A stretch of DNA of 64,000 nt from Exiguobacterium aurantiacum (GCF_024362205.1 NZ_CP101462.1:2260501-2324500), one strand, 5' to 3'; positions 1 through 9,156 are shown, counted from the first letter of the stretch. The notes: generated from the letters alone by a model not told the origin. Numbers and translations are program-made.

Positions 1-1496
1 TAGGCGAGACAAGACGCCACATCGACCCGTTCTAAGAAGGCGTAGATGGCGTGCGTATACGCCTGCATCGTCTTCGCCTCCTTCAAATCGGCCAAGAGCG
101 GGTCGAACGTGTCGACGACGGTTTGGCGATAGCGATTGAGCGCCGTCTCCAAGTCGAGTTCTTCCCCGGTCAGCCGTGCCTCTTCCTCGGCCCGGCGTCG
201 CAAATACCAATCCTCGTGCCAGTGGTAATGTTTAATCCCACGCTCGATGACGAACGCCTCGAGTCGGTCGACCGACGTACGCCGATGCTCCGTATCGAGC
301 AGGATCAACTCGGTTTTGAGCGCCCGGAACACCGGTTCTTCCCGGTATCCACGAATCGCGACCTCGATCGTCGCCTTCAATAATTCGACGACCGGGTGAT
401 CGAGCATCGGTTGCCGCTCATCGAGGAAGAACGGCAACTGCATCTTTTGGAGTGCCTGCGTCGCCAAGTCTCCATACTCTTCGAGCGAGCGTGACACGAA
501 GGCGATATCGCGGTAGCGGAATCCTTCCTCGCGAACGAGCCGCACGACTTCACGGACGGCTGCCTCGACTTCTACCGACCGGTCGACGGCCGCATGCAAC
601 ACCACGTTCGAATCAGAACGCGTGTACGGAGCTGCCGTCACTTGCCCGAACGTCGCCTCGAGATAGGCCAGGCTCGGATGCTGGAAGCGTGGCGAATCCG
701 TATGTTTTTCATCATTCGAGACGAGACCACGCTCGGACAACAACTCTTTGAAGCGCATGAGAGTCCGTTGCGTCGGCCCGAACGACGGGTGAGGCCGATA
801 GAGCGAATCCGGATCGATCGTCAAGAGCACGTCGAGCGGTGCTTTCTCCGCTAACGCGACGAGCACGGCCAGCTCTTGCTCAGAAAATTCATTGAATCCG
901 TCCACATAAAATTGTGTCCCGGCCAAATCGATGTCCGGCAACAATTGCAACAATACGTTGAAATAGTCCTCGGCGTGGAGCGATTTCCCCGCCGTCATCG
1001 TCAAAAATCCCTCGTAAAGAATCGACAGGTCCTGCAGCTTGAGTGACCGGTGCTGGTCTTGTTCGCTCAAGCGGAGCAATTGCTCCGGATCGACGAGGCC
1101 GCGCTTGAGGAGCGTGATCAACTGGTTCAGTTCCTCGTAAAAGCCGAACTGGTTCATCGTCCGGCGGAACAACGTTAATCGTTCCTCGTTCACCTCGACG
1201 ACGCGGCGCAACAGCAAGTGCGTCCCCGTCTGGTCTAAAAATTGTTCGGTCGCGACGCCACGGTCGCGCATCATCAAAAAGGCGAGTCGACGCATCGACA
1301 ATACTTGAATCCGGGTCGACCCGTTCAAGCCGTCCGTCATCGCCATCTTCCGTTCCATCTCGAACGACATTTGGTCTGGGACGAGCATATAGATGGTCGG
1401 TCCGCTCGGGTCACGCTTCAGCTCTTCGATGACTCGTTTGATCATCCATTCGCTTTTCCCGCTCCCGGAACGCCCGACATGAAAAGTGACCGTCAT
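1..1496 (-). CDS. addB: ATP-dependent helicase/nuclease subunit B (AddB), 5' part
   Basis: N-terminal part of the AddB subunit of the AddAB helicase-nuclease, which processes double-strand breaks for RecA-dependent repair (family knowledge). The frame is open from ATG at 1496 to the left window edge, about 498 residues, so the C-terminal nuclease and iron-sulfur part is outside the window. Visible evidence: a P-loop GRSGSGKS within the first 15 residues, then the UvrD-like AddB sequence (EWMIKRVIEEL, YMLVPDQMSFEMERKM, FYVDGFNEFSEQE). addA normally follows addB and would lie to the left. No Shine-Dalgarno site is striking just upstream, but the start gives the expected MTVTFHVG N terminus. Confidence 0.9.
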   Translation of the reverse strand, partial: MTVTFHVGRSGSGKSEWMIKRVIEELKRDPSGPTIYMLVPDQMSFEMERKMAMTDGLNGSTRIQVLSMRRLAFLMMRDRGVATEQFLDQTGTHLLLRRVVEVNEERLTLFRRTMNQFGFYEELNQLITLLKRGLVDPEQLLRLSEQDQHRSLKLQDLSILYEGFLTMTAGKSLHAEDYFNVLLQLLPDIDLAGTQFYVDGFNEFSEQELAVLVALAEKAPLDVLLTIDPDSLYRPHPSFGPTQRTLMRFKELLSERGLVSNDEKHTDSPRFQHPSLAYLEATFGQVTAAPYTRSDSNVVLHAAVDRSVEVEAAVREVVRLVREEGFRYRDIAFVSRSLEEYGDLATQALQKMQLPFFLDERQPMLDHPVVELLKATIEVAIRGYREEPVFRALKTELILLDTEHRRTSVDRLEAFVIERGIKHYHWHEDWYLRRRAEEEARLTGEELDLETALNRYRQTVVDTFDPLLADLKEAKTMQAYTHAIYAFLERVDVASCLA

Positions 1497-1655
1497 TTAG
1501 GCGAACACCCCTTCCCTTTTTTCTTTATTATGACCCATTCGGAGTCGTTTGTAGAGGGAAATCCTTTAACAGCCCAGGAAGAAAATTGACCAGCCCGCAT
1601 CAGTCCCCTTTTCCGCAAAAATCGATTAGACTGGACGTATGAGGGGGAATAGAAC

Positions 1656-2036
1656 ATGAGTGCATATGAACAATTTGGCGGTGAGCGCGGTGTCCAGCAG
1701 CTCGTAGACGCCTTTTACGATCTTGTCTACGCGGACCCGGTGCTATTGCCGTTGTTTCCGGACGACAAAGACCGGGTCAAAGCGCATCAATTCGAATTTT
1801 TGACCCAGCTGCTCGGGGGACCGAAACTGTATACGGAACGTCGTGGTGGTGGGAACTTGGCGATGATTCATCGCGACCACCCGATTTCGGAGACACATGC
1901 CGGCCACTGGCTCGGCTGTATGGAACAAGCGCTCAAAACGGTCGATGCACCCGAATCGATCAAGCAACAACTGTTCCATCGTTTGATCATGTCATCCTCG
2001 AACGTCGTCCGCGTCTGCTCCCACCATTTTGAGTAG
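1656..2036 (+). CDS. Group II truncated haemoglobin (YjbI/GlbO type)
   Basis: A 126-residue 2-on-2 globin that binds haem and O2, and in related proteins has peroxidase-like activity or helps respond to oxidative/nitrosative stress. The sequence shows the group II pattern: FYDLVYADPVLLPLFP in the B/C helices with Tyr21 as B10, FLTQLLGGP, a likely proximal His72 in MIHRDHP, and Trp85 (G8) in HWLGCM. The start is ATG 1656 behind GAGGGGGA. In Bacillus, yjbI sits near spxH; here it is alone, followed 55 bp later by an acidic protein on the same strand. Haem supply genes are in the same window (hemEHY) but not linked. Confidence 0.9.
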   Translation: MSAYEQFGGERGVQQLVDAFYDLVYADPVLLPLFPDDKDRVKAHQFEFLTQLLGGPKLYTERRGGGNLAMIHRDHPISETHAGHWLGCMEQALKTVDAPESIKQQLFHRLIMSSSNVVRVCSHHFE

Positions 2037-2091
2037 TCAGCCTTTCGAAAAGCGGGTATGATAAGAAAGTAAGTAAAGGAGGTCGTTTTTC

Positions 2092-2448
2092 ATGACAGAA
2101 GAAGAAAAAAAAGAGGCCGTTTCCTCTGAAGAAGAAACGGAAGAAGTAGAACCGACGGCAGTCCTCGCCGACGCCCTCGAAGAGGATGAAGAGGAAGAAG
2201 ACCAACCCGAAGAAAAGAACATGGACCATATTAAAGGCGTGTTCAACTATCCACATGAGAATGGACGAGAGTATCGCGTCGTCTTCTATAACGATCGCAA
2301 AAACCTCGTGTTCCGTGAACTCGGGAACGGGAAAGTCGAATTCGTCGGCCGTTTCACAGACGAGTCGTATGACCAAGAGAACGAAGCAGAAATGCGTGAA
2401 CTCGGTGAGCAACAGCTCGAACGGATTCTCGCGGATCGCCTCAAATAA
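2092..2448 (+). CDS. Acidic protein of unknown function
   Basis: 118 residues. The first 45 are almost entirely Glu/Asp/Lys/Thr and probably disordered. The rest is a compact C-terminal segment (MDHIKGVFNYPHENGREYRVVFYNDRKNLVF...FVGRFTDESYD) that looks like a small beta-rich domain. I do not recognise a family. The start ATG 2092 has AAAGGAGG 8-14 bp upstream. It ends at a strong bidirectional terminator shared with the convergent gene at 2473. Calling it cytosolic is an inference from the absence of any hydrophobic segment. Confidence 0.75.
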   Translation: MTEEEKKEAVSSEEETEEVEPTAVLADALEEDEEEEDQPEEKNMDHIKGVFNYPHENGREYRVVFYNDRKNLVFRELGNGKVEFVGRFTDESYDQENEAEMRELGEQQLERILADRLK

Positions 2449-2475
2449 AAAAATCGCCCGCGGGCGATTTTTTTA
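2446..2475. terminator. Bidirectional rho-independent terminator
   Basis: Perfect stem AAATCGCCCG/CGGGCGATTT with A-run and T-run flanks. It serves both the acidic protein gene (+) and the convergent membrane protein gene (-), and overlaps both stop codons. Confidence 0.9.
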
Positions 2476-2889
2476 TTTGTGCTTGTTTTTGTTTTGTTTT
2501 TTCTTGCGAAGCGCGTAAATCGCACCTGCAAGTCCTCCGGCGACAGCGATCCCGGCCATGACCGGCACGAGCACTTTTTTCGTCGGAATCATTTCTTTCA
2601 CCCGTTCATACGGTGTCGGCACAGACAACTCGAGTTGAACCGCCGACTCACCGTGACCGTGCGCACGCGCCTGACGAGCAGCGTCAGTAATGACGACACG
2701 TCCTGTCGTGTAACGACGTACACCGTGTTCATCGGTATACGGGCGACGGACGCGCTTGACGCCACGCACCGTGCGCCCACGAGCCGCATCGGGCCGGACG
2801 ATGCGTTCGCTCGTCCATGAGCGGCCTCCCGTGGCGCTATAGGCAGGGCGCATCTTGCGCCGATTGATCCATGTATAAGAATCGTTCAT
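2473..2889 (-). CDS. Small basic membrane protein of unknown function
   Basis: 138 residues from ATG 2889, which has GGAGGGG ideally placed; a longer in-frame start 18 codons upstream has no such site. The N-terminal two thirds are rich in Arg (RRKMRPAYSATGGRSW, VRRPYTDEHGVRRYTT). One transmembrane helix (KVLVPVMAGIAVAGGLAGAIYAL) is followed by a very basic tail RKKKQNKNKHK. By the positive-inside rule the tail is probably cytoplasmic. No family is recognised. Confidence 0.7.
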   Translation of the reverse strand: MNDSYTWINRRKMRPAYSATGGRSWTSERIVRPDAARGRTVRGVKRVRRPYTDEHGVRRYTTGRVVITDAARQARAHGHGESAVQLELSVPTPYERVKEMIPTKKVLVPVMAGIAVAGGLAGAIYALRKKKQNKNKHK

Positions 2890-3024
2890 GTCTATCCCCT
2901 CCAATATACTGAAGTACCTTTTCTTATTATACCCATACAACATCTGTCGAAAACATGAGGGATTGTGTCTGTTCGGTCACAAAAAAGAGGATGGCCCGGT
3001 TCGGACCACCCTCAACTTTCCTCA

Positions 3025-6000
3025 TTACTCCGTGAACGGCTTATCTCGGTGGCGACGCTTCGCCAAAATCAAGTAGTAAGCTGGAACGAGCACGAGCGTC
3101 AGTACGGTCGAGAAGAGAATTCCCGATACGATGCTGATCGCCAGCGGTCGGAACAATGGATCTTCTCCAAGTGCGACCGGCAAGAGCGCTACGACAGCGG
3201 TCAACGCCGTCAACAGAATCGGACGAATCCGGGCGCGTCCCGCCTCATAAACAGCGGTCGTGACGGCCATACCGTCTCGAATCCCTTGCTCGATGAACTC
3301 GAACAAGACGACGGCGTTCCGAACGACAATCCCGGCGAGCGAGACGATTCCCATCGAGGCCATGAAACTAAATGGCGTCTGGGTGACAAACAACCCGACG
3401 ACCGCACCGGCAATCGCCAAGTAAATCGTGAACAAGACGAGGAGCGGCAGAGACAGTGAGTTGAACTGGAACGCGATAATCAAGAAGATCAAGAACAACA
3501 CGACGACGAACAACGTGGCGAGTTCGAGGAAGAACTCGTTTTGTGTGTCGCTTGCGCCGGATTGGTCGAACGCGATCCCTTCATCGGTCAATGACGCCTC
3601 GGCATCGGCCAGTACACGATCGACGTCTTGTTTGAACGCCTCTTCGTCCATGCCTTCGCTCGCATAAATTTGGAGCGTCACGGTCCGTTCCCCGTTCTCA
3701 CGCGGAATCTGTTGAATCTGTTCCGTCGTCGTCTCGGTGACGAACGTACTGAGCGGTGCGACAGGTGGACCCGCTTCCGTTTGAACCGGGACGAGGATGT
3801 CATCTAAGGCGAGCGCCTCGCGGTTCGCTTCCGCATCGACGACGATTTTCACGTCGCGTTGCTCGACTCCATCATCGAACGTGCCGATCGGGATGCCATC
3901 CGTGACGAGTCGAATCTGGTCACTGATTGATTTCGCCGTCACACCGGCTTCCGCCATCGCGTCACGATCAAGTTCATACGTGAGCGTTTGGAACGGCTCT
4001 TTAATGTTGTCGAGCACGAGCGCGCCGTCAATCTCCTCGAGGTCCGCTTTCACGGCATCACGTGCCGCCACGAGCTCGTCAATCGTTTCACCGCGCATCG
4101 TGAACTCGACTGGCGCCGAAGTTGGCGGTCCTTGTTGCTGCGTATCCAGGAAGATTTCAGCGTCCGGATTGTTTTCCCGGATTTGTGTCGTATACTCGTC
4201 AATCAATTGAATCGCATCGATCGTCTCATTGTCGACACGGACGACGACTTGGCCTGTGTTCTCACCGGTCTGATCAAGTCCCCCTGTGAAGAGGCTCGGT
4301 AAGCCCCCGCCCGCAAAGACAGATGTCTCGACGACACCATCGATACTTTGGAACTCCTCCTCGATCGCTCGAAGTCTCCGTTCCGTCTCCTCAAGGTCGG
4401 TTTGGACCGGCAACGTGACACTCGTCACGACTTCTGGTCGGTTCGCGGCCGGGAAGAATTCGAACGGCGTCAATAAGATCAAGCCATACAACGCGGTCGT
4501 GATGACGAAGCCGACGAGACCGAACGTCCATGGACGTTTCGCGACTTTTGGCAACAACGTATCCGCATAGAAACTACTGAGACGGTTCAATGGTCCACCT
4601 AACCAACCAGGCTCACGTTTCGAGACTTTCACTTGCTTCCGATTCAACCAGTACTGGGCGATCGGCACGAGCGTCAAACTGATAACCATCGAAGCGAGCA
4701 CCGACAAAGCCAAGACGGTCGGCAAGGCACGGATAAAGTTCCCGTTCGCACCCGATAAGAGCGTCAATGGCAAGAAGGCGAAGACGACAGCGAGCGTCGA
4801 CGTGACGATCGAGCCCCATACCTCTTTCGTCCCGCGTACGGCACCGCCCATCGCCGTGTCACCTTTTCGGTAACGACGCAGGATATTGTCATTGACGACG
4901 ATCGCGTCATCGACGAGAATCCCGAGCGCGATGATGGCGCCGATGATTGAGATTTGGTTCAAATCGACCCCGGTGAAACGAAGTGGAATCAACGCGAGCA
5001 AGAACGACAATGGAATCGCCAAACTGACGATCAGGGAACCTGAGAACGTCAATCCAATCGTCGTGACGACGATGACCGCGATCATGGCGATGATGAATTC
5101 ACGAGTGAGGGATGAGAAGATATCATCGACCGCTTTGGCCTGCTCGTAATAAGGGACGAGCTCGACACCACTCACGTCACCGACTTCATCCGCGACGACT
5201 CCATCGACTCGTTCTTGAAGCGTCGGGATATCTTGACCCGGTTCAATCGTGACCGTCAAGGAAACGGCAGGTTGTCCGTCGAGTGAGACGAGGTCCGTGA
5301 CCGCTTTCTCGGTCTCTTCGACCGTGCCGACGTCTTCAAGGAGGACAGGCGTCCCGTCCACTGAACCGACGACGACTTGACCCATCTCATTGACGTTCGT
5401 CAAATTATCGATTGCCAACTGATAGATGCCGTCTTCAGTCGACTGGCGACCGAGCGGGGTCGTCTTATATTCTTCATTGATGGCCGTCAAGACGTCCGGG
5501 AAAGCGAGTTGACGCTCTCCGAGTTCGGCCGAGTCGAGCGAGACGACGAATTCTGTTTCCGGTAATCCTTTGATCGTCACACCGGTGACCCCATCTGTCC
5601 GCAACAGACGTTCTTCTAACCGTTCGACATCTTCACGCACTGTTTGGAGCGTCTCACGATCGTCTGCCGTCAACAAATAAGAAGCGACCGGTAACTGTCC
5701 AATCGAATCATTGACGGTCGGAGCGAGCGCATTTTCAGGTAAACGAGGCGCCGCATCGGAGATCGCTTGGCGCACATTCGCCTGTAGCTCACTCTTGTCG
5801 ATCCCGTCTTCATATTCGACCGTGATGTTCGAGAACTCGGATGCCGAGAGCGATGACACGTTTTCGATGCCATCGAGCCCTCTCAATTCGGTCTCGAGAA
5901 TATTCGTCACGTTCCGTTCGACCGTCTCTGCGGTCGCTCCCGGATACGGCGTTTGAATCAAGACGATATTGACACTCGTCTCTGGAATCTCACGCTTCGG

Positions 6001-6093
6001 AAGTTGGAAGAACGTGAGCACCCCGACTACGATTGCAACGAGTAAAAACACGATGACCAGTTTTCCTCGTTCAATCATTTTTTGAAAAAACAT
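3025..6093 (-). CDS. RND-family efflux transporter (AcrB/SwrC-like)
   Basis: 1022-residue proton-driven exporter of the hydrophobe/amphiphile RND family, related to Bacillus SwrC (YerP), which confers surfactin resistance. Seen: an N-terminal membrane helix (MIERGKLVIVFLLVAIVVGVLTFF) and two halves each with a large extracytoplasmic domain and a helix bundle. The proton-relay aspartates lie in ILVDDAIVV near residue 395, and the second half repeats the pattern (FMASMGIVSLAGIVVRNAVVLFEF). No membrane-fusion or outer-membrane partner is adjacent, as expected in a Gram-positive. ATG 6093 follows GAGGGG. The substrate cannot be read from the sequence. Confidence 0.9.
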   Translation of the reverse strand: MFFQKMIERGKLVIVFLLVAIVVGVLTFFQLPKREIPETSVNIVLIQTPYPGATAETVERNVTNILETELRGLDGIENVSSLSASEFSNITVEYEDGIDKSELQANVRQAISDAAPRLPENALAPTVNDSIGQLPVASYLLTADDRETLQTVREDVERLEERLLRTDGVTGVTIKGLPETEFVVSLDSAELGERQLAFPDVLTAINEEYKTTPLGRQSTEDGIYQLAIDNLTNVNEMGQVVVGSVDGTPVLLEDVGTVEETEKAVTDLVSLDGQPAVSLTVTIEPGQDIPTLQERVDGVVADEVGDVSGVELVPYYEQAKAVDDIFSSLTREFIIAMIAVIVVTTIGLTFSGSLIVSLAIPLSFLLALIPLRFTGVDLNQISIIGAIIALGILVDDAIVVNDNILRRYRKGDTAMGGAVRGTKEVWGSIVTSTLAVVFAFLPLTLLSGANGNFIRALPTVLALSVLASMVISLTLVPIAQYWLNRKQVKVSKREPGWLGGPLNRLSSFYADTLLPKVAKRPWTFGLVGFVITTALYGLILLTPFEFFPAANRPEVVTSVTLPVQTDLEETERRLRAIEEEFQSIDGVVETSVFAGGGLPSLFTGGLDQTGENTGQVVVRVDNETIDAIQLIDEYTTQIRENNPDAEIFLDTQQQGPPTSAPVEFTMRGETIDELVAARDAVKADLEEIDGALVLDNIKEPFQTLTYELDRDAMAEAGVTAKSISDQIRLVTDGIPIGTFDDGVEQRDVKIVVDAEANREALALDDILVPVQTEAGPPVAPLSTFVTETTTEQIQQIPRENGERTVTLQIYASEGMDEEAFKQDVDRVLADAEASLTDEGIAFDQSGASDTQNEFFLELATLFVVVLFLIFLIIAFQFNSLSLPLLVLFTIYLAIAGAVVGLFVTQTPFSFMASMGIVSLAGIVVRNAVVLFEFIEQGIRDGMAVTTAVYEAGRARIRPILLTALTAVVALLPVALGEDPLFRPLAISIVSGILFSTVLTLVLVPAYYLILAKRRHRDKPFTE

Positions 6094-6201
6094 GTTGACC
6101 CCTCACTTTCAGATGATGTGCAAATACACATATGAACTATTCTTCTTTATCATAGAGGGGTTCATCATCGATTTCAATCTTTAAACACAACTGAATGTGC
6201 T

Positions 6202-6651
6202 TCAGTGAAAGCGTTTTTGAAACGAATACGATAACTCGATGGAGCGTTGTTTCTGCTTATAGACAGTATGATCCGATACCGGCACCTCGACCGATTCACC
6301 CGAATAGAACAAAATCTGGCTCCCTTTGCCGCTCTTTTTCGCCTTGTGCACATGTGAAAAATTGATCCAGGCACAGTCCGGGCTTTCTTTGGCGATCGTC
6401 GGGAAAAAGATTGCATCTGCGTGCCAATCCATGATGACAGGCGTCTTCCGGTGCGGTCCGAGTACGTTCCGGGCCGCCTCGATTCGTCCTTGAATGCTTG
6501 AACCGTAATACAGACAGGCAGATTCGAGTAAGCAAAGGGGCGAACCTTTCAATCGCGCTACCCCATCGGATTGATAGACGAGTGTCTCCGCCTCCCCATA
6601 CTCATTGAAAACTGGAATCAAAGCTCTTGTTTCATTCGTCAACTGAGTCAT
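6202..6651 (-). CDS. comK: ComK-family competence transcription factor
   Basis: 149-residue homologue of ComK, the master activator of DNA-uptake genes in Bacilli, which binds paired AT-rich K-boxes in the DNA minor groove. The conserved centre is clear: ACLYYGSSIQGRIEAARNVLG, PVIMDWHADAIFFPT, CAWINFSHVHKAKK. It ends soon after the core (YSFQKRFH), whereas Bacillus ComK (192 residues) carries a longer C-terminal tail involved in multimerisation and MecA-dependent control. I chose ATG 6651 because GGAGG lies 8 bp upstream; the earlier MM pair at 6669 has no such site. It is monocistronic, downstream of the terminator at 6744. Confidence 0.85.
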   Translation of the reverse strand: MTQLTNETRALIPVFNEYGEAETLVYQSDGVARLKGSPLCLLESACLYYGSSIQGRIEAARNVLGPHRKTPVIMDWHADAIFFPTIAKESPDCAWINFSHVHKAKKSGKGSQILFYSGESVEVPVSDHTVYKQKQRSIELSYSFQKRFH

Positions 6652-6743
6652 CTGATTTGCCTCCATCATGGATATTGTGACTTACATGTCATACATATCA
6701 AGAAATGATGATATAAACAAATCACATCGGAAAATTTCCCATT

Positions 6744-6773
6744 AAAAAAACCAACCTATTGACGGCTGGTTTT
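6744..6773 (-). terminator. Terminator downstream of cssS
   Basis: Stem AACCAGCC/GGTTGGTT (one G-T pair) with T-runs on both sides. It closes the cssRS operon and separates it from comK. Confidence 0.8.
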
Positions 6774-8153
6774 TTAATTTCGATGGTCTAATTTTTGTTT
6801 TTGTAACGATTCCGGTTGTGGAAAGTGAAAATCCACACGAACTCCATCTTTTGTATTTCCCAAGGCGACCGTCCCTTGATGGAGGGTCACGATTCGTTGA
6901 ACGATGAACAGACCGAGACCGAACTTCCCTTGTTTCCCGCGCGAAAACTGATGGAACAAATCGAGGTTCGCGTCGACCGGGGGACCGTCGTTCTCGATGG
7001 TGATGTCGATGCCCGCCTCGGAGCGTGCCAGTTCGATTCGAATCGTCGACTCGGCGTAACGCAAGGCGTTATCGAGCACGTTCTCGAAGGCGACACGGAT
7101 TTGTTCTCCGTCTCCGATCATCTCGCCGGCATGACCCGTCACCGACCAGTCCAAGTTGCCGCGCAGTTGGAACCGGCTGACGAGCAGCTCTATCAACTTA
7201 TCGAGATTGATCGGTTCAAGCCGCATCTCTTGGCCTTTGAAGTATTCGAGCTTCGTGACATATAACAAATCGACAACTTTTTTCTCGAGCCGGGACGCCT
7301 CTTCGTCGATGACTTCAGCCGACCCTTTCAAGTCCCCGGTCGGGTAAATCCCGTCACCAATCGATTGGGCGTAGCCGCGGATGACCATGATCGGAGTCTT
7401 CAAGTCGTGCGAGATGTTTTGGAGCAGCGCCTGTTGGGCTACGTCTTGCTCTTGCAACTCTTGCCGCATCGCATCAATCGAGCGGGCCAACTGTCCGAGC
7501 TCATCTTGGCGGGCGAGTGGCAGCACCGTCTCCCATTGCCGGTTCGAGATTTTCTCGACCGCCCGTTCCATTTCGACGATCGGCTTCGTCAATTCTCGCG
7601 ACATCCATAACGCCGGGATCAACGATAATAGGCTGATGACACCGATTAAAATCGAGATGCGCCAGTAGAGTGTCGAAACGAGTTCACGCCGGTAAGCATC
7701 CCAGGCGTAGGAAGCCTGGTAAATCAGAGCCCCATCGTACTCATTCTGTCGGATGATGTAGTAGACGTCCTCACCGTCGATCGTCGTCTGATATTTGGCG
7801 ACTTCATTCGTCTGCGTGAGCGCCTCCTGATACATCTGGTTCGTCAACTCGAGCGGAGCCGAACCATAAATGATACGTCCGTTCGGTAAGAAGATGAGTT
7901 GGTTGACCGACCGGGATTCTTGTTGGCGTCGGTCGTACTCAATCGGATTTTGTGGAATATTTTCTAACTCGTTCGTATTCCCCAGGTAATAATCTACATC
8001 TTGCAACGTCTCATACACTTGTTCATCGATGAATTGCGTGATCGACGAGCGGATCGTCAACAAAATCATCAAGGCGAGCGTCACGATGATGAGCAGAATC
8101 AACACCCAAATCTTCCACATGAGCCGTTTCGGCTGAAGTCGATCGAGCTTCAT
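6774..8153 (-). CDS. cssS: Sensor histidine kinase, CssS-like
   Basis: 459-residue membrane histidine kinase. Order: TM1 (WVLILLIIVTLALMILLTI), an extracytoplasmic sensor of about 130 residues, TM2 (LYWRISILIGVISLLSLIPALW), a HAMP linker, the HisKA box NISHDLKTPIMVIRGY with the phosphoacceptor His, and the ATPase domain with N box (VLDNALRYA), G box and FGLGLFIV. Its regulator partner at 8150 closely matches CssR, so this is most likely CssS, which senses misfolded exported protein and heat and induces quality-control proteases in Bacillus. The start overlaps the regulator stop (ATGA), so the two are translationally coupled. Confidence 0.85.
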   Translation of the reverse strand: MKLDRLQPKRLMWKIWVLILLIIVTLALMILLTIRSSITQFIDEQVYETLQDVDYYLGNTNELENIPQNPIEYDRRQQESRSVNQLIFLPNGRIIYGSAPLELTNQMYQEALTQTNEVAKYQTTIDGEDVYYIIRQNEYDGALIYQASYAWDAYRRELVSTLYWRISILIGVISLLSLIPALWMSRELTKPIVEMERAVEKISNRQWETVLPLARQDELGQLARSIDAMRQELQEQDVAQQALLQNISHDLKTPIMVIRGYAQSIGDGIYPTGDLKGSAEVIDEEASRLEKKVVDLLYVTKLEYFKGQEMRLEPINLDKLIELLVSRFQLRGNLDWSVTGHAGEMIGDGEQIRVAFENVLDNALRYAESTIRIELARSEAGIDITIENDGPPVDANLDLFHQFSRGKQGKFGLGLFIVQRIVTLHQGTVALGNTKDGVRVDFHFPQPESLQKQKLDHRN

Positions 8154-8812
8154 GGCTTGACGAGTCGGTAACCGACGCCATAGAGCGTCTCGAGCTCAAG
8201 GCGATGCAATTTCTTCCGAAGACGACGCACTAGGTCATCGACGACGCGGTCCGAACCGAAATAGTCATGGCCCCATACCCCTTCTAAAATCTGTTCGCGG
8301 GACAAGGCTGAACCCGGATGCTCGAGGAAGAGTAGCAACAAGTCGAACTCTTTTGACGTCAAATCGATATCATCTTGGTCATGTTTGATGAGACGTTTCT
8401 CTGGATAAATCGTATATTCGCCGTATTCGATATGTTCGTTCGACTTCGAACCGTAAACCCGATCAATCAATTTTTTGACGCGGATGACCAATTCCCGCGG
8501 CAAGAACGGTTTCGCAATGTAATCGTCCGACCCCATCTCAAGCCCGATGATTTTGTCGATATCCTCGTCTCGTGCCGAAATGAAGATCGTCGGCGTGAAC
8601 GCGTTCGTCGCTTTGATTTGTTTCAACAGTTGGAAGCCATCAAGGTCCGGGAGCATGATATCAAGCACCCACAGGTCGGGCTCATCTTTGATAGCGGCCT
8701 GGGCCGAGGTCCCGTCGGTGAACGAACGGACCTGATACCCTTCTTGCTCTAAATATGTGACGAGCATCTTGTTTAAATTAACTTCGTCATCGACTAAATA
8801 AATTGTGTACAT
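8150..8812 (-). CDS. cssR: Response regulator CssR (OmpR family)
   Basis: 220-residue OmpR/PhoB-type regulator. The receiver domain has the acidic pair (LVDDE), phosphoacceptor Asp in LWVLDIMLPD and Lys in YIAKPF. The C-terminal winged helix ends ...WGHDYFGSDRVVDDLVRRLRKKL. The sequence is very close to Bacillus CssR (same LDIMLPD, FISARD, DRVVDDLVRRLR). ATG 8812 (MYTIYLV) follows GAGGTGA; an upstream in-frame Met is not supported by a ribosome site. With cssS it should activate htrA/htrB-type proteases under secretion stress, which is inferred from the family. Confidence 0.9.
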   Translation of the reverse strand: MYTIYLVDDEVNLNKMLVTYLEQEGYQVRSFTDGTSAQAAIKDEPDLWVLDIMLPDLDGFQLLKQIKATNAFTPTIFISARDEDIDKIIGLEMGSDDYIAKPFLPRELVIRVKKLIDRVYGSKSNEHIEYGEYTIYPEKRLIKHDQDDIDLTSKEFDLLLLFLEHPGSALSREQILEGVWGHDYFGSDRVVDDLVRRLRKKLHRLELETLYGVGYRLVKP

Positions 8813-8926
8813 TCCAGTCACCTCTGCAACGTTTTTACATATCATATCAAACAATTATGGACAAAAGATGGGAATCGGGTCGTTTCTTACACGCTGAATG
8901 TGCTCGAGTAACGTCAATGAATCGAC

Positions 8927-8950
8927 AAAAAAAGAAGGGTCTCCCCTTCC
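8927..8950 (-). terminator. Terminator after the 31-residue peptide gene
   Basis: Stem GAAGGG/CCCTTC with loop GAGA followed by seven T on the minus strand, immediately after the peptide stop codon. It supports the peptide being a separate transcription unit. Confidence 0.8.
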
Positions 8951-9046
8951 TTACCGTGTCGGCCGAGTGCGCATCTGTTGCGCGAGGAATACCGTACCTC
9001 CACTGAGGAGCGCCAGTACACCGCTAATCATCATGAGTTCCATCAT
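8951..9046 (-). CDS. 31-residue single-span membrane peptide under a Fur box
   Basis: Small ORF MMELMMISGVLALLSGGTVFL...RTRPTR: one hydrophobic helix then a basic tail, suggesting N-out/C-in membrane insertion. The start is ATG 9046 or 9043; AGGAAGGTGG precedes. The gene has its own promoter, a Fur-like box (9063-9081) and its own terminator, so it is a complete small transcription unit. I do not recognise the family. Iron-sparing Bacillus regulons contain tiny Fur-controlled proteins (FbpA/B/C), so an iron-starvation role is plausible, but that is inference. It sits between cssR and the copper operon. Confidence 0.6.
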   Translation of the reverse strand: MMELMMISGVLALLSGGTVFLAQQMRTRPTR

Positions 9047-9062
9047 GTCCCACCTTCCTACT

Positions 9063-9081
9063 GATAGCGATTCTCATTATC
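9063..9081 (-). promoter_or_regulatory. Fur box
   Basis: Minus-strand GATAATGAGAATCGCTATC matches the classical 19-bp Fur consensus at 16 positions. It contains two overlapping imperfect 7-1-7 motifs, the form used by Bacillus Fur. It lies just downstream of a -10-like TATTAT, where bound Fur would block transcription of the 31-residue peptide gene. Confidence 0.65.
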
Positions 9082-9120
9082 ATCTATAATATAGCATACT
9101 TATTCGGGCATGAACATGAC

Positions 9121-9151
9121 AAAAAAACTCCCGCCGTGACAGGCGGGAGTT
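9121..9151 (-). terminator. Terminator of the csoR-copA-copZ operon
   Basis: Stem CTCCCGCC/GGCGGGAG with a 6-nt loop, followed on the minus strand by a T-run; it lies 5 bp after the copZ stop. Confidence 0.9.
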
Positions 9152-9156
9152 CCGGA

